Assembly (NCBI RefSeq): GCF_000760735.1 | Contig: NZ_JMEX01000007.1 | Location: forward strand, 248,001 to 312,000 | Direction: 5' to 3' | Origin: Rhodococcoides fascians A44A | Lineage (GTDB): Bacteria; Actinomycetota; Actinomycetes; Mycobacteriales; Mycobacteriaceae | DNA: 64,000 nucleotides | Notes under the pieces: generated by a model | What the model was told of the DNA's origin: nothing | Seen by the model: the letters and a program-made list of their open reading frames with translations, nothing else | Database searches by the model: none | Part shown: one piece after another, positions 40,729 to 49,761 of the stretch | Position numbering within the stretch: position 1 is the stretch's first letter | How the letters are laid out: every line of letters begins with the position of its first letter | Position numbers and translations under genes: made by a program

Positions 40729-42327
40729 TTGAGTTGGATCCGCATGAACGACGTCGCCAAGGGATACGACGGCAAGGTGATGCTTCGGGAGGTGTTCTTC
40801 AAGCTCGCCGACGGCGAGAGGATCGGCCTGATCGGACGCAACGGCACCGGCAAGACGACCCTGCTGCAGCTGCTGTTGGGGCGTGAGCAGCCGGATTCCG
40901 GAATCGTCGACGTCACCGACGGTGCCCGCATCGGGTACTTCTCCCAGTTCTCGGAACTCGACGGTGAGCGCAGCATCCAAGCCGAGCTGGAGTCGCTCTT
41001 CACGGCAGTGCATGCGATCGAATCCGAGCTCGCCGCGGTCGAGGCAGCGTTGGGTGGCGATCTGGACGAGAAGCAGATGTACAAGCTGGTCGATCGCCAG
41101 GCCGAGTTGCTCGAGGCGATGGACAACAGCGGTGGCTGGACCTACCACCAACAGATCGACACCGTGCTGTCCATGCTCGGGTTCAACGCCGACCGTCGGG
41201 ATCTTCCCGTCGGCAAGTTGTCCGGCGGCTGGAGAAACCGCGCCGCGCTCGCGAAGATTCTGCTCGAAGCGCCGGACGTACTGTTGCTCGACGAGCCCAC
41301 CAACTTCCTCGACGTCGCAGGCATCGCGTGGCTCGAACGCTGGCTGCGAGACTTCCGCGGAGCCCTGCTGGTGGTGTCGCACGACCGGCACTTTCTCGAG
41401 CAGGTGGTCACCAGCATCGTCGAGATCGAGAACCATCACCTGCAGACGTACGACGGTTCGTACTCGGAATACGTTGTGCAGAAGCAGTTCCGGCTGAAAA
41501 ACCTCGAACGAGAATTCAGTAGCGAACAGCAGTTGCTGGCGTACGAACAGGAAGCCATCTCCGATAGAAAAGAAGCGCTGAAGAACCCGAGCGGCGTCCT
41601 CAAGCGCAGGCTCGCGAACATCAAGAAGGCCAAGAATCCTCGACCCGTCGACACCGTGGTCACCGCCATCTACGGGGGTCTGCACGTCCACGACAACCTG
41701 GCGGAAATCAGCGGGATCTCCAAACGCCATGGCGATCAGGATCTTTTCTCCGACGTGTCCTTCGAGATTCACCGAGGAGACCGGATCGCGATCACCGGCC
41801 CCAACGGATGCGGAAAGACAACTCTCGTCGACATCCTCACCGGCGCACAGCAACCCGACGCCGGCAAGGTCAAGTGGAAGACCAAAGCGCCGTCGTTCAT
41901 CTACTACAACAAGGTACTCGCGGACCTGGACCCCGACGACACCGTCACGCACGCAGTGAACGCCATGCCCGGCAGCCTGGCATTCACCGCCACGAAGAAG
42001 GAAGTCAATCGCTTCCTGACCTTGCTCCAATTCTCGGAACTCGATCTCAAGACGCGCATCGGCGTCCTGTCCGGCGGGCAGAAAGCACGTGTCGCTTTGG
42101 CGCAGTGCCTGTTGTTCGGAGCAGGCGTCATCGTCCTCGACGAGCCCACCAACCACCTGGACCTGGCCAGTACACAAGTGCTCGAACGCGCCCTCATCGC
42201 CTTCCCCGGCGCCGTGATCCTCGTCAGCCACGACCGGTTCTTCGTCGAAAAAGTGGCCGTGCGGCAACTGTCCTTCGACGGCCAGGGCGGCGTCGCCGAA
42301 ACTGCCGGGGTGCAGATGCCGCTGTGA
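40729..42327 (+). CDS. ABC-F family ATPase (Uup/EttA/TaeA-like)
   Basis: 532 residues, TTG start with AGGAG 10 nt upstream. Two ABC domains without membrane segments: GRNGTGKTT (res 37-45), LSGGWRNR, LLLDEPTNFLD; linker of about 60 residues rich in Lys/Arg (NLEREFSSEQQ..AISDRKEALKN); then GPNGCGKTT, LSGGQKAR and VLDEPTNHLD. ABC-F proteins bind the ribosomal E site and relieve stalling or give antibiotic protection. Nothing here separates a housekeeping from a resistance role. Confidence 0.92.
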   Translation: MSWIRMNDVAKGYDGKVMLREVFFKLADGERIGLIGRNGTGKTTLLQLLLGREQPDSGIVDVTDGARIGYFSQFSELDGERSIQAELESLFTAVHAIESELAAVEAALGGDLDEKQMYKLVDRQAELLEAMDNSGGWTYHQQIDTVLSMLGFNADRRDLPVGKLSGGWRNRAALAKILLEAPDVLLLDEPTNFLDVAGIAWLERWLRDFRGALLVVSHDRHFLEQVVTSIVEIENHHLQTYDGSYSEYVVQKQFRLKNLEREFSSEQQLLAYEQEAISDRKEALKNPSGVLKRRLANIKKAKNPRPVDTVVTAIYGGLHVHDNLAEISGISKRHGDQDLFSDVSFEIHRGDRIAITGPNGCGKTTLVDILTGAQQPDAGKVKWKTKAPSFIYYNKVLADLDPDDTVTHAVNAMPGSLAFTATKKEVNRFLTLLQFSELDLKTRIGVLSGGQKARVALAQCLLFGAGVIVLDEPTNHLDLASTQVLERALIAFPGAVILVSHDRFFVEKVAVRQLSFDGQGGVAETAGVQMPL

Positions 42328-42373
42328 CGTGGGACGGCAGCCAATATTTCGGACATATGGAACACTCGGGAGG

Positions 42374-43423
42374 GTGAAACGCGCCCCCTTCGTGATTCCT
42401 GCCCTTGCTGCCGTCACCGCGCTTGCGGCGGCATGCGGATCCTCCGATCCGACACCGGCCGCAGCGCCTGACACCACGTCCTCGTCTCAGGCGCCGGCGT
42501 CGTCGGCATCGACACCTTCTCCGTCGAACGCCGATATCTACACCCTGCCGGGAAAGGATGTGTTTCCCGAAGGCATCGCCGCCGACGACGAGACGTTCTA
42601 CGTGACGTCGACGGGTGACGGAACGGTGTTCCGGGGAACGCTCGGCACCCCTGAGCTGCAGGTGTTCCTGCCCGGCGGTGCAGACGGGCGAACCGCCGCG
42701 GCGGGCCTCGACGTCTCCGACGGCGACAACGACGACGACGACAACGACGTCGACGACGTGAACCGGCTCGTCATCGCAGGGGGACCCACCGGCAAGGTCT
42801 GGGTCTACGACAGTGTGTCCGGTGCCCTCGTCGGCACGTTCACCAACGGCCTCGGCGAGGACGCGACATTCCTGAACGACGTCGCGATCGCCGACAACGG
42901 CGACGTGTTCGTCACCGATTCGCGCAGCCCTGCGCTGTTCCGCATTCCGGCAGTGCAGGTGCGCGACGGAGCTCAGGACGGTCCGCTCGAAACCTTCGTC
43001 GACTTCGACGGCACCCCGTTCCAGTACGGCGAGGGTTTCAACGCCAACGGCATTGTGGAGGTCGACGACGGCGCGCTGGTCGTCGCGCAGTCGTCCACCG
43101 GAAACCTGTACCGAGTCGACGGACGGTCGAAGGAAGTCACCCAGGTCGATCTCGGCGGTCGGACTCTCGTGAACGCCGACGGACTCGAGCTCGACGACGA
43201 CACGCTCTACGTCGTCCGCAATCGCGACGGACTCATCTCACGGGTGGATCTGTCCGACGACGGTAGGTCCGGCCGAGTCGTCGGAGAGATCACCGACGGA
43301 TCCTTCGCCTACCCGACGACCGTCGCTGCCACGGACGATCGCCTGCTCGTGGTGAACAGTCAGTTCGACAAGCGGGGAGGAGATCCGGTGGAGCCCTTCA
43401 CCGTCAGCTCCATTCGAGAATAG
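42374..43423 (+). CDS. SMP-30/NHL-like beta-propeller lipoprotein
   Basis: 349 residues. GTG at 42374 opens a signal peptide with lipobox LAAAC (Cys21); GGGAGG touches the GTG, so initiation may be leaderless or use another site. Propeller repeats are visible (NDVAIADNGDVFVTDS, NGIVEVDDGALVVAQSS, LVNADGLELDDDTLYVV), as in gluconolactonase-type proteins. Residues 113-128 form an almost pure Asp/Asn loop, possibly calcium-binding. Extracytoplasmic; reaction unknown. Confidence 0.8.
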   Translation: MKRAPFVIPALAAVTALAAACGSSDPTPAAAPDTTSSSQAPASSASTPSPSNADIYTLPGKDVFPEGIAADDETFYVTSTGDGTVFRGTLGTPELQVFLPGGADGRTAAAGLDVSDGDNDDDDNDVDDVNRLVIAGGPTGKVWVYDSVSGALVGTFTNGLGEDATFLNDVAIADNGDVFVTDSRSPALFRIPAVQVRDGAQDGPLETFVDFDGTPFQYGEGFNANGIVEVDDGALVVAQSSTGNLYRVDGRSKEVTQVDLGGRTLVNADGLELDDDTLYVVRNRDGLISRVDLSDDGRSGRVVGEITDGSFAYPTTVAATDDRLLVVNSQFDKRGGDPVEPFTVSSIRE

Positions 43424-43427
43424 GCGC

Positions 43428-44228
43428 TCAGTCCTTGTAGTAGACCACCTGATGGCTTGTCGCCAGTAGCTTCTCGTCGCTGCTCCACAGTTCGGCCGAC
43501 TGATCGAAGTACCCCTTGTGGAACCGTCGGGCTGCGGCGTTCGCGAGAACGAACGAATCCGACTGCACAGCAAGATCGTCGGCCGTCGCGAAGTAGTGGA
43601 TGGTGAGCGAGATGGTGCCGGCGGGCACGTACTTGCCGCGGCGCTGGAAGACTCGTGGGTAGAACACGTCGCACATGGACGTCAGTGACTCGAAATCCAA
43701 TGCGCGTGCCGGGGTGTCCCTCACCCACAGGGCGATGGCGGAGTCCGCGGCTTCGTTCTCGCTCAACGGTCCTGCGGCGAAGCGCATTTCGTAGTTTCGC
43801 GCCCACGCGATGAACTCCGGGAAACCGCCGGACTCGAGCTCCGACGGCGCAGGCACGGCCGGGGGAGTCGCTTCGTCGTCGTCCCATGTGTCGCGTCGAG
43901 TGCCGAAGACGGCGGTTGCCGTCGTCGCAACGACGCCGTCCTGGGTCAATTCCAGGTACCAGTGCTGGTTCGATCGATTGGTGCGCACCGCGCGCGTCGA
44001 GATCTCGAATTCGCCCTCGGCGATGGGGCCGGCGAAGTTGATCGTGAGCGAGATCGGGTCGCCGAGACGATCCGGATGCAGACGGACAGCGCGCACGAAG
44101 GCTGCTGCCGTCACGCCACCGAACGGGCCGACCATGTTGTTGTATGGCGCCGAGGTGCGGCCCAGGAACACCCCGGGACTGATGCTCTCGAGTGCAATGG
44201 CCTCGTCGAACTGATGATCGTCGGACAT
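43428..44228 (-). CDS. Acyl-CoA thioesterase family protein (TesB-like double hotdog)
   Basis: 266 residues. Two hotdog halves: YNNMVGPFGGVTAAAFVRAVRLHP at the start, with SLTINFAGPIAEGEFEI, and a second half TISLTIHYFATADDL, LANAAARRFHKGYFDQSAELWSSDEKLLATSHQVVYYKD. TesB-like enzymes cleave acyl-CoA in the cytosol. Convergent with the propeller gene, only 4 bp apart, with no terminator seen. Confidence 0.85.
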   Translation of the reverse strand: MSDDHQFDEAIALESISPGVFLGRTSAPYNNMVGPFGGVTAAAFVRAVRLHPDRLGDPISLTINFAGPIAEGEFEISTRAVRTNRSNQHWYLELTQDGVVATTATAVFGTRRDTWDDDEATPPAVPAPSELESGGFPEFIAWARNYEMRFAAGPLSENEAADSAIALWVRDTPARALDFESLTSMCDVFYPRVFQRRGKYVPAGTISLTIHYFATADDLAVQSDSFVLANAAARRFHKGYFDQSAELWSSDEKLLATSHQVVYYKD

Positions 44229-44353
44229 CGTTCCCCTGCTCTGATCGGCGGTTCTATGCTGCGCGTCATAGTACCGGACTCGAGTAGTTTCACCGATCCG
44301 CCCGCTGTTCCCTCGCGCATACAGTCGTTCGACATCGAACGAAAGGACCGGCC

Positions 44354-45121
44354 ATGCCGAAGGTCACGAAATGGGCGCTTCCGTTGTTGGTGGCTCTCTG
44401 CCTCTCCGGTTGTGCGTTCGAGCCGCTGTCCAGGTTCTTCGGAGCGGACGCGGACAAGTACTTCGACGATCCGCGGGTCGTCGCTCTGCTGGACGCCGCG
44501 CAGAAGGGGAACCTGGACGAGGTGCGTTCCCTCGTCGAGGACGGCGCAGACATCGAGTCGCCGAGCAACGACCACGACCCCAAACGCGCAGCGATCACAC
44601 CTTTGCTGTGGGCGGTCGAGTTCGGTTCGGCGTCGACGGTGACCACTCTCCTGGAGGCCGGAGCCGACGCCCGCGCCCAGACCGTCGGTGGCTACAACGC
44701 CCTCAACTATGCAGTGCTGCGAGACGACATCGAATCCGTGGAGGCGCTGCTGAACTGGGATGCAACCCTCGTCGACTCACCGGACCGCTTCGGCGGCAAC
44801 GCCGTTCACGGCATCGCGCTGTATGGCCGCGAGGACATGCTCGACGTGATGATCGACGCGGGGGCGTCACTCGACACCCGTCAGACCGTGAGTCGCCAGA
44901 CTCCGTTGTTCTCGGCGGCGGCCGTGAACAACGTCGACATGTGCCTGCGGCTCGTGAAAGCCGGAGCCGACGCCGGTCTTCGTAACGACACCGGTGAGAC
45001 GTTCCTGCCCTCGCTGTTCCGGACGAACGACACAGTGATGAATCGCGACTTCCTGTCCTCACGCGAGAAGCTGGTCGACGAGATGCGTGCGCGAGGATTT
45101 CCGGTCGAGACCGGCCGATGA
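44354..45121 (+). CDS. Ankyrin-repeat lipoprotein
   Basis: 255 residues, lipobox CLSGC (Cys20). Four to five ankyrin repeats from residue 35: RVVALLDAAQKGNLDEVRSL, ITPLLWAVEFGSASTVTTLL, YNALNYAVLRDDIESVEALL, GNAVHGIALYGREDMLDVMI and QTPLFSAAAVNNVDMCLRLV. A membrane-anchored protein-binding scaffold outside the cell; partner unknown. Ankyrin lipoproteins are sometimes immunity or catalase-associated proteins, but no such neighbour is present. Confidence 0.85.
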   Translation: MPKVTKWALPLLVALCLSGCAFEPLSRFFGADADKYFDDPRVVALLDAAQKGNLDEVRSLVEDGADIESPSNDHDPKRAAITPLLWAVEFGSASTVTTLLEAGADARAQTVGGYNALNYAVLRDDIESVEALLNWDATLVDSPDRFGGNAVHGIALYGREDMLDVMIDAGASLDTRQTVSRQTPLFSAAAVNNVDMCLRLVKAGADAGLRNDTGETFLPSLFRTNDTVMNRDFLSSREKLVDEMRARGFPVETGR

Positions 45122-45175
45122 TTCCGCCGCTCGGGGCGAGTCTCACCATGTAACCGACCAGAGAGGTACGACGTC

Positions 45176-45703
45176 ATGGCAACTCTGCTGTATTCGGCGA
45201 CGATGTCGCTCGACGGATTCATCGCCGGTAGAGGCGGGGACATGTCCTGGCTGAGCGAGTACGTGGGGGAGCCGAACGAGGCTGCGGATCGATTGCTGTC
45301 CCGAATCGGGGCCATTCTGTGTGGAGCCGTCACCTTCTTCGGCGACGACCCCAATCGAGGCACGGATGCCGAGGGTGCGTTCGGTGGCCAGTACGACGGC
45401 CCCACCGTGCTGCTGACGCATCGACCTCCGGTGAATCCCATTCCCGGGGTCTCGGTCGCCACCGACCTGCACGCAGCCGTCGAACGCGCTGCCGCTGCGG
45501 CGGGGGAGCAGTATGTCAACGTGCTGGGTGCCGATGTCGCCCGGCAGTGCATCGACGAAGGACTGCTCGACGAGATCCTGGTCTTCACGGCGCCGGTTCT
45601 CCTCGGCGACGGTGTGCGTCTCTTCGACCGCCCCGGTGGTGAACGGGTGACCCTCGAACGCATCCCCGGTGAAGTCGAGAACTGGTACCGCGTGCTTCGC
45701 TGA
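45176..45703 (+). CDS. Dihydrofolate reductase family protein (second copy)
   Basis: 175 residues after AGAGAGGTACGACGTC. RibD C-terminal-like: LYSATMSLDGFIAGRGGDMSWL, LCGAVTFFGDDPN, VNVLGADVARQCIDEGLLDEILVFTAPVLLGDG. Same fold as the protein at 8732 but from another subgroup; NADPH-dependent reductase of unknown substrate. Confidence 0.88.
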   Translation: MATLLYSATMSLDGFIAGRGGDMSWLSEYVGEPNEAADRLLSRIGAILCGAVTFFGDDPNRGTDAEGAFGGQYDGPTVLLTHRPPVNPIPGVSVATDLHAAVERAAAAAGEQYVNVLGADVARQCIDEGLLDEILVFTAPVLLGDGVRLFDRPGGERVTLERIPGEVENWYRVLR

Positions 45704-45721
45704 AGCGGCCTGCGCGGTTCT

Positions 45722-46453
45722 GTGACTTCCACGTCGGTGACGAGCCTGAAGTCGGATTCTTCGGGCACAGTGGATCGGGTGACGATCGATATCCCGCGCC
45801 TCGTGCGACCCGCCTCGGCCGGTGCCGTCGCCATCATCCTCGGTTCCATCCTCGTGCTCGTGCTGGACATTCACACCGCGGCGAGCAATGCCAGCCACCT
45901 GCGTCGAACCATCAGTGAGTACGGCCTCGGCGCCCAGCAGTGGGTCTTCACCGCAGGAGTGCTGCTTCTTGCGCTGGGATCCGCCGCGACGCTGGTGGCT
46001 GCGGTTCGCACCGGGTTGGTCAGGCCACGATCGACAGCGGCGGTCGCCCTGACGCTGTGGACCGTCGGCCTCGTCGCCGTTGTCGCCGTCCCCAAACAGG
46101 ATTGGAGCAACGACGCCACACTCGGGCTCGGCGGTGCCATCCACCGGGCCGGTGCGGCAATGGCGTTCGTGAGCGTGCCGATCGCCGTGATCGCCTTCGC
46201 TCTGCCGTGGTTACGCGACGGGCGGTGGGGTGTTCGAGCGCGGTCGACGCTCGGCCTGGCATTCCTGTCGGTGGCCACGTTGCTCCCCATCCTGTACGCG
46301 CTCGTCGTCGGCGCGACCACGACGACTCCCTGGTACCGGGTCGTCACGCTGGGTTACGTCGAGCGCGCCCTGGTGGTCGCCGAGGTGCTGGCGCTCATCT
46401 CGCTGGCCCTCTGGGTTCGGGCGGCGTCGGCGAACAGGGTGCGCGAGCGTTAA
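45722..46453 (+). CDS. DUF998 family membrane protein
   Basis: 243 residues from GTG 45722; a later GTG (45770 or 45779) is possible. Six membrane segments with the DUF998 start pattern TISEYGLGAQQWVFTAGVLLL after TM1 and GAIHRAGAAMAFVSVPIAVI in the middle. No function is established for the family. The 3' end overlaps the convergent CGNR gene by 4 bp. Confidence 0.82.
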   Translation: MTSTSVTSLKSDSSGTVDRVTIDIPRLVRPASAGAVAIILGSILVLVLDIHTAASNASHLRRTISEYGLGAQQWVFTAGVLLLALGSAATLVAAVRTGLVRPRSTAAVALTLWTVGLVAVVAVPKQDWSNDATLGLGGAIHRAGAAMAFVSVPIAVIAFALPWLRDGRWGVRARSTLGLAFLSVATLLPILYALVVGATTTTPWYRVVTLGYVERALVVAEVLALISLALWVRAASANRVRER

Positions 46454-46983
46454 GTTCCGGCCTGCCTCGTCCGGTACGCCGCGACGGCGGTGCGGTTACC
46501 GCACGCTGTGCTGCAGAACTTGCGCGATCGATTACGCGAGAGGTCGAGCACGATGCCCTCGCAGTCGGCTGCACAGATGGTCAGACGAGAGAATTCGTCG
46601 GCGCGGATGACGTCGATCATCGCCATCGCGGTCTCGACGGCGATGCGTCGCGCAAGGGGACTGTCGTCGCTGACCGCGTGCAGGTGCCAGTCGGTCTCGC
46701 CGTGGCGGACCAGTCGGGGCAAGGCGCAGGCGTCGGCCAGGATCGTGTTGACGAGCTCCACCGCAGTGTCACGGTCGCTCGTCAGCAAGGTCCGCAACGA
46801 CGGACGTAGGGCGCGGACGGCATCGAGCTCGGCTGCGTCGCCGTCAAAACGTCCCGTGTAGTGGTGTCGGGCGAAGAACTCCTTCAGCTGGTCCCGGGTC
46901 ACGAGTGTGTCGGGATCCTCGCCCGAGTTGGCCAAGGCTACGGCGGACACCAGCGCACCTGCGGTGTCATCGGTGAAGACCAT
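46450..46983 (-). CDS. CGNR zinc finger / ABATE domain regulator
   Basis: 177 residues. N-terminal ABATE-like helical domain, then the C-terminal zinc finger with two Cys in TICAADCEG and the motif FCSTACGNRTAVAAYRTRQ. Such proteins are proposed stress-responsive transcription factors. It is divergent from the EamA exporter with 38 bp between starts, a pairing seen often, so it probably controls that transporter. Confidence 0.88.
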   Translation of the reverse strand: MVFTDDTAGALVSAVALANSGEDPDTLVTRDQLKEFFARHHYTGRFDGDAAELDAVRALRPSLRTLLTSDRDTAVELVNTILADACALPRLVRHGETDWHLHAVSDDSPLARRIAVETAMAMIDVIRADEFSRLTICAADCEGIVLDLSRNRSRKFCSTACGNRTAVAAYRTRQAGT

Positions 46984-47021
46984 GTTGACACCTTACCAAT
47001 CGGTTCCTACTGTAATGAGCC

Positions 47022-47981
47022 ATGACGGCGTTGACCAATGACGGAACTCCTTTGGGTGGGATGGCAGCCACTCCATCCAGGCTGGCCTCGGGCCTGGGAT
47101 TGGCGGTTGTCTCATCGGCTGCGTTCGGGCTGTCCGGGCCGCTGGCGAAGAGCCTGCTCGACGCCGGGTGGACGGCTGGGTCCGCCGTCACGGCCAGGAT
47201 CATGATCGCCGCCGCCGTCCTTCTGGTTCCCGGCATGTTCGCGCTACGGGGACGGTGGGCACTGCTGTCGAAGAATCTGCGCACCATCCTCGCCTACGGC
47301 GTGTTCGCCGTCGCCGGTTGCCAGTTGGCATTCTTCAACGCGGTGAACTACATGCCGGTCGGGGTGGCGCTGCTCATCGAATTCACCTCTCCGGTGGCAG
47401 TCATCGGGTGGATGTGGTTGCGGCGAGGGCAGCGCCCGACGCTGGTGACGGTCGGTGGCGCTGCCGTCGCCGCCGTCGGCCTGTTCCTGGTGCTCGATCT
47501 CGTGTCCGGTGCTTCGTTGGATCTCCTCGGGGTCCTGTGGGCGCTGGCAGCAATGGCGGGCGCGGCCGTGTACTGGATCATGTCCGCCGACGAGGGAAAC
47601 GGGCTGCCCCCGTTGACGCTGGCCGCTGCCGGATTGCTGTGCGGCGGAACGATTCTGCTCGTCGCAGGCGCGCTCGGAGTGGTTCCCTTCGCGGCGAACA
47701 CCGACGATGTCGTCCTCGCCGGCGCGACCATGCCCTGGTGGGGGTCTGTCCTCGGGCTGGGAATCGTGACGGCAGCGCTGGCCTACGTCTGCGGAATTGC
47801 CGCCATTCGCAGGCTGGGGTCGAGACTCGCGTCGTTCGTCGGGCTCACGGAAGTGGTGTCGGCTCTGCTCTTCGCCTGGCTGCTTCTCGGTGAAACGCCA
47901 CGGCTCGTTCAGATCTCGGGCGGCGTTCTCATCCTGATCGGAGTCATCGTGGTCAAGCTGGGTGAGCCGCGTAACCCGTGA
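47022..47981 (+). CDS. EamA/DMT family transporter
   Basis: 319 residues with ten membrane segments in two EamA repeats (LASGLGLAVVSSAAFGLSGP and, in the second, WWGSVLGLGIVTAALAYVCG). Drug/metabolite transporters of this type export amino acids or metabolites. Start ATG at 47022; ATG at 47061 (MAATPSRLASG) is an alternative. Confidence 0.88.
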   Translation: MTALTNDGTPLGGMAATPSRLASGLGLAVVSSAAFGLSGPLAKSLLDAGWTAGSAVTARIMIAAAVLLVPGMFALRGRWALLSKNLRTILAYGVFAVAGCQLAFFNAVNYMPVGVALLIEFTSPVAVIGWMWLRRGQRPTLVTVGGAAVAAVGLFLVLDLVSGASLDLLGVLWALAAMAGAAVYWIMSADEGNGLPPLTLAAAGLLCGGTILLVAGALGVVPFAANTDDVVLAGATMPWWGSVLGLGIVTAALAYVCGIAAIRRLGSRLASFVGLTEVVSALLFAWLLLGETPRLVQISGGVLILIGVIVVKLGEPRNP

Positions 47982-48077
47982 ATGCCGCACATATCCGAAC
48001 ACGCCCCCGCCGGCGGTCAGGCTCCTAGGATTGTCGTCGAACCCCGAAGTGGCCGGCACCGAGCGCGAGGAGACATC

Positions 48078-48488
48078 ATGACGACCCGCCTGAATCCGTA
48101 TCTCAACTTTCGCGGCGACGCCCGTGAGGCACTGCAGTTCTACCACTCCGTGTTCGGAGGCGAGCTCACTCTCAACACGTTCGCAGACTTCGGTGCGAGC
48201 GACGACCCGGCCGAGAAAGACCAGATCATGCACGGCCAACTCGTCTCGCCCAGCGGTCTGACTCTGATGGGTGCGGACACGCCGTCGAGCATGAACCTGA
48301 ACGTCGGCGACAACATCTCCGTCTCGCTCAGTGGCGAAGACGAGGCCGAATTGACCGGATACTGGAACACACTGGCCGACGGGGCACAGAACACGATGGG
48401 TCTGAACAAGGCCCCGTGGGGTGACACCTTCGGCATGCTCACCGACAGATTCGGCATCAACTGGCTGGTCAACATCGCAGGTTCGTGA
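48078..48488 (+). CDS. VOC family protein (PhnB/glyoxalase-like)
   Basis: 136 residues from ATG 48078 with GCGAGGAGACATC upstream. RLNPYLNFRGDAREALQFYHSVFGGELTL is the PhnB-type start; C-terminal GDTFGMLTDRFGINWLVNI is also typical. Vicinal-oxygen-chelate fold; role unknown. Followed 19 bp later by a second VOC gene, so the pair is probably an operon. Confidence 0.87.
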   Translation: MTTRLNPYLNFRGDAREALQFYHSVFGGELTLNTFADFGASDDPAEKDQIMHGQLVSPSGLTLMGADTPSSMNLNVGDNISVSLSGEDEAELTGYWNTLADGAQNTMGLNKAPWGDTFGMLTDRFGINWLVNIAGS

Positions 48489-48507
48489 TGGAAAGTAGGC
48501 TGCCGAC

Positions 48508-48867
48508 ATGGCCGAGAACATGCACCATCGACTGAACTACATCGAACTGACAGTGACAGACCTGGCCGCAGCTCAGGCCTTCTATTCCGGCGCATTCGGC
48601 TGGGGGTTCAACAATTACGGGCCCGAGTACGCCGGAATCCAAGGCGCCGACGGGGACGAGGTCGGTGGTCTCGCGCTCTCCACCGAACCACGCCCGACCG
48701 GTGGCCCGTTCGTTCTGCTCTACTCCGACGACCTGGAAGCGTCACTGGACGCAGTGACCGCAGCCGGCGGTGAAGTGGTCAACGGGCCGTACGAATTCCC
48801 CGGAGGTCGACGCTTTCACTTCACCGACCCGAGCGGAAACGAACTGGGAATCTGGGCGGCGCAGTAG
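48508..48867 (+). CDS. VOC family protein (glyoxalase/bleomycin-resistance-like)
   Basis: 119 residues. HRLNYIELTVTDLAAAQAFY, then FGWGFNNYGPEYAGI and RRFHFTDPSGNELGIWA give the two beta-alpha-beta-beta-beta repeats of a single-domain VOC protein. Metal ligands would be the His near residue 5, Glu14 and the final Glu of GNELG. Substrate unknown. Confidence 0.87.
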   Translation: MAENMHHRLNYIELTVTDLAAAQAFYSGAFGWGFNNYGPEYAGIQGADGDEVGGLALSTEPRPTGGPFVLLYSDDLEASLDAVTAAGGEVVNGPYEFPGGRRFHFTDPSGNELGIWAAQ

Positions 48868-48877
48868 TTTCCGGCCG

Positions 48878-49363
48878 CTACCCAGCAAGCACGGCGTCGA
48901 TCTGCCCCATGGCGAGGCTCATGCCTTCCTCCATGCCCATCTCGATGAGCGTGTTCATCTGCTCGGCACTGACGAAGGTCGCGACCGTCGTCATGCGGGT
49001 ACGTCCGTCGACGTCCTCGAGCGTGACGGCGGTCTTCGTGACGCCAAAGTTGTCGATGGGGTTCCAGTCGTCGTCGGCGAAACCGTCGTCGAACGACAGG
49101 CTCGACGGAGCGTCCAGTGACGTGATGCGCCACCAACCGCGGGCCTTCTCGCCGTCGGGACCGGTCATGTAATAGAGCGCCTTGCCACCTTCGACGAACT
49201 CGTGGGTGTCGAAGGTCGCGGGCCAGGTCGGTGGGCCCCACCAGCGTTCGAGCTGACGAGGGTCGGCCCAGATCTGCCACACCCGGTCGACTGTCGCGTC
49301 GAACTCGACGACGATCGTGAAGTTCAGTCGGTCGGGGTTCTGTGTTGTGCTGATGACGCTCAT
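48878..49363 (-). CDS. SRPBCC domain protein (AHSA1-like), copy 1
   Basis: 161 residues. Bet v1-like: FTIVVEFDATVDRVWQIWADP, LERWWGPPTWPATFDTHEF, and a C-terminal GMEEGMSLAMGQIDAVLAG helix. A cytosolic hydrophobic-ligand-binding protein. Its ATG overlaps the stop of the upstream ArsR gene, a very common ArsR-SRPBCC pair; a second such pair lies at 49762-50561. Confidence 0.88.
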   Translation of the reverse strand: MSVISTTQNPDRLNFTIVVEFDATVDRVWQIWADPRQLERWWGPPTWPATFDTHEFVEGGKALYYMTGPDGEKARGWWRITSLDAPSSLSFDDGFADDDWNPIDNFGVTKTAVTLEDVDGRTRMTTVATFVSAEQMNTLIEMGMEEGMSLAMGQIDAVLAG

Positions 49364-49707
49364 GAGGGTTCTCCCTGGTCTTCGGCGAGGATATCGGCGA
49401 TCCGGTCGACGCGTCGGCGCCAGATCGTTTCGTACTCGGCCAGCAGTGCTCGTGCTCTTTCGATGCCTACCAAATGAATTCGCACGATCTGCTCCCGTCC
49501 GCGCTTCTCTTTGCTCACGACCGAAGCGCGTTCCAAAATCGCAACGTGCTTCTGCACGGCCGCGAAACTCATGGAGTAGTGAGCGGCGAGCGAGGACACC
49601 GAATGCTCGTTCCGTAGAAGCCTGGACACGATGTCGCGCCGAGTGGTGTCCGCGAACGCCTGGAAGAGGCGGTCGAGATCGGCATCGCTCACTTCATCTA
49701 CAACCAT
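49360..49707 (-). CDS. ArsR family transcriptional regulator, copy 1
   Basis: 115 residues from ATG 49707 (an upstream GTG/ATG at 49737 is possible). Winged helix: LFQAFADTTRRDIVSRLLRN, VSSLAAHYSMSFAAVQKHVAILE with the recognition helix, then a C-terminal dimer helix. No metal-binding CxC, so it senses something other than metal or acts with the SRPBCC protein. The start codon lies inside an 18-bp palindrome, indicating tight autorepression. Confidence 0.87.
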   Translation of the reverse strand: MVVDEVSDADLDRLFQAFADTTRRDIVSRLLRNEHSVSSLAAHYSMSFAAVQKHVAILERASVVSKEKRGREQIVRIHLVGIERARALLAEYETIWRRRVDRIADILAEDQGEPS

Positions 49708-49716
49708 TTGGTTGTA
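49699..49716. promoter_or_regulatory. ArsR operator over the start codon
   Basis: TACAACCA-TT-TGGTTGTA, perfect 8-bp arms; the ATG (49705-49707) is at its centre. Confidence 0.75.
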
Positions 49717-49761
49717 CGTTAGGCGGTCGGTCGGCATCGGTCAAGGGTCGAGGACTTCCTG

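Noticed and set aside
40702..42477. 591-aa minus-strand frame
   Set aside because: Shadow of the ABC-F gene.
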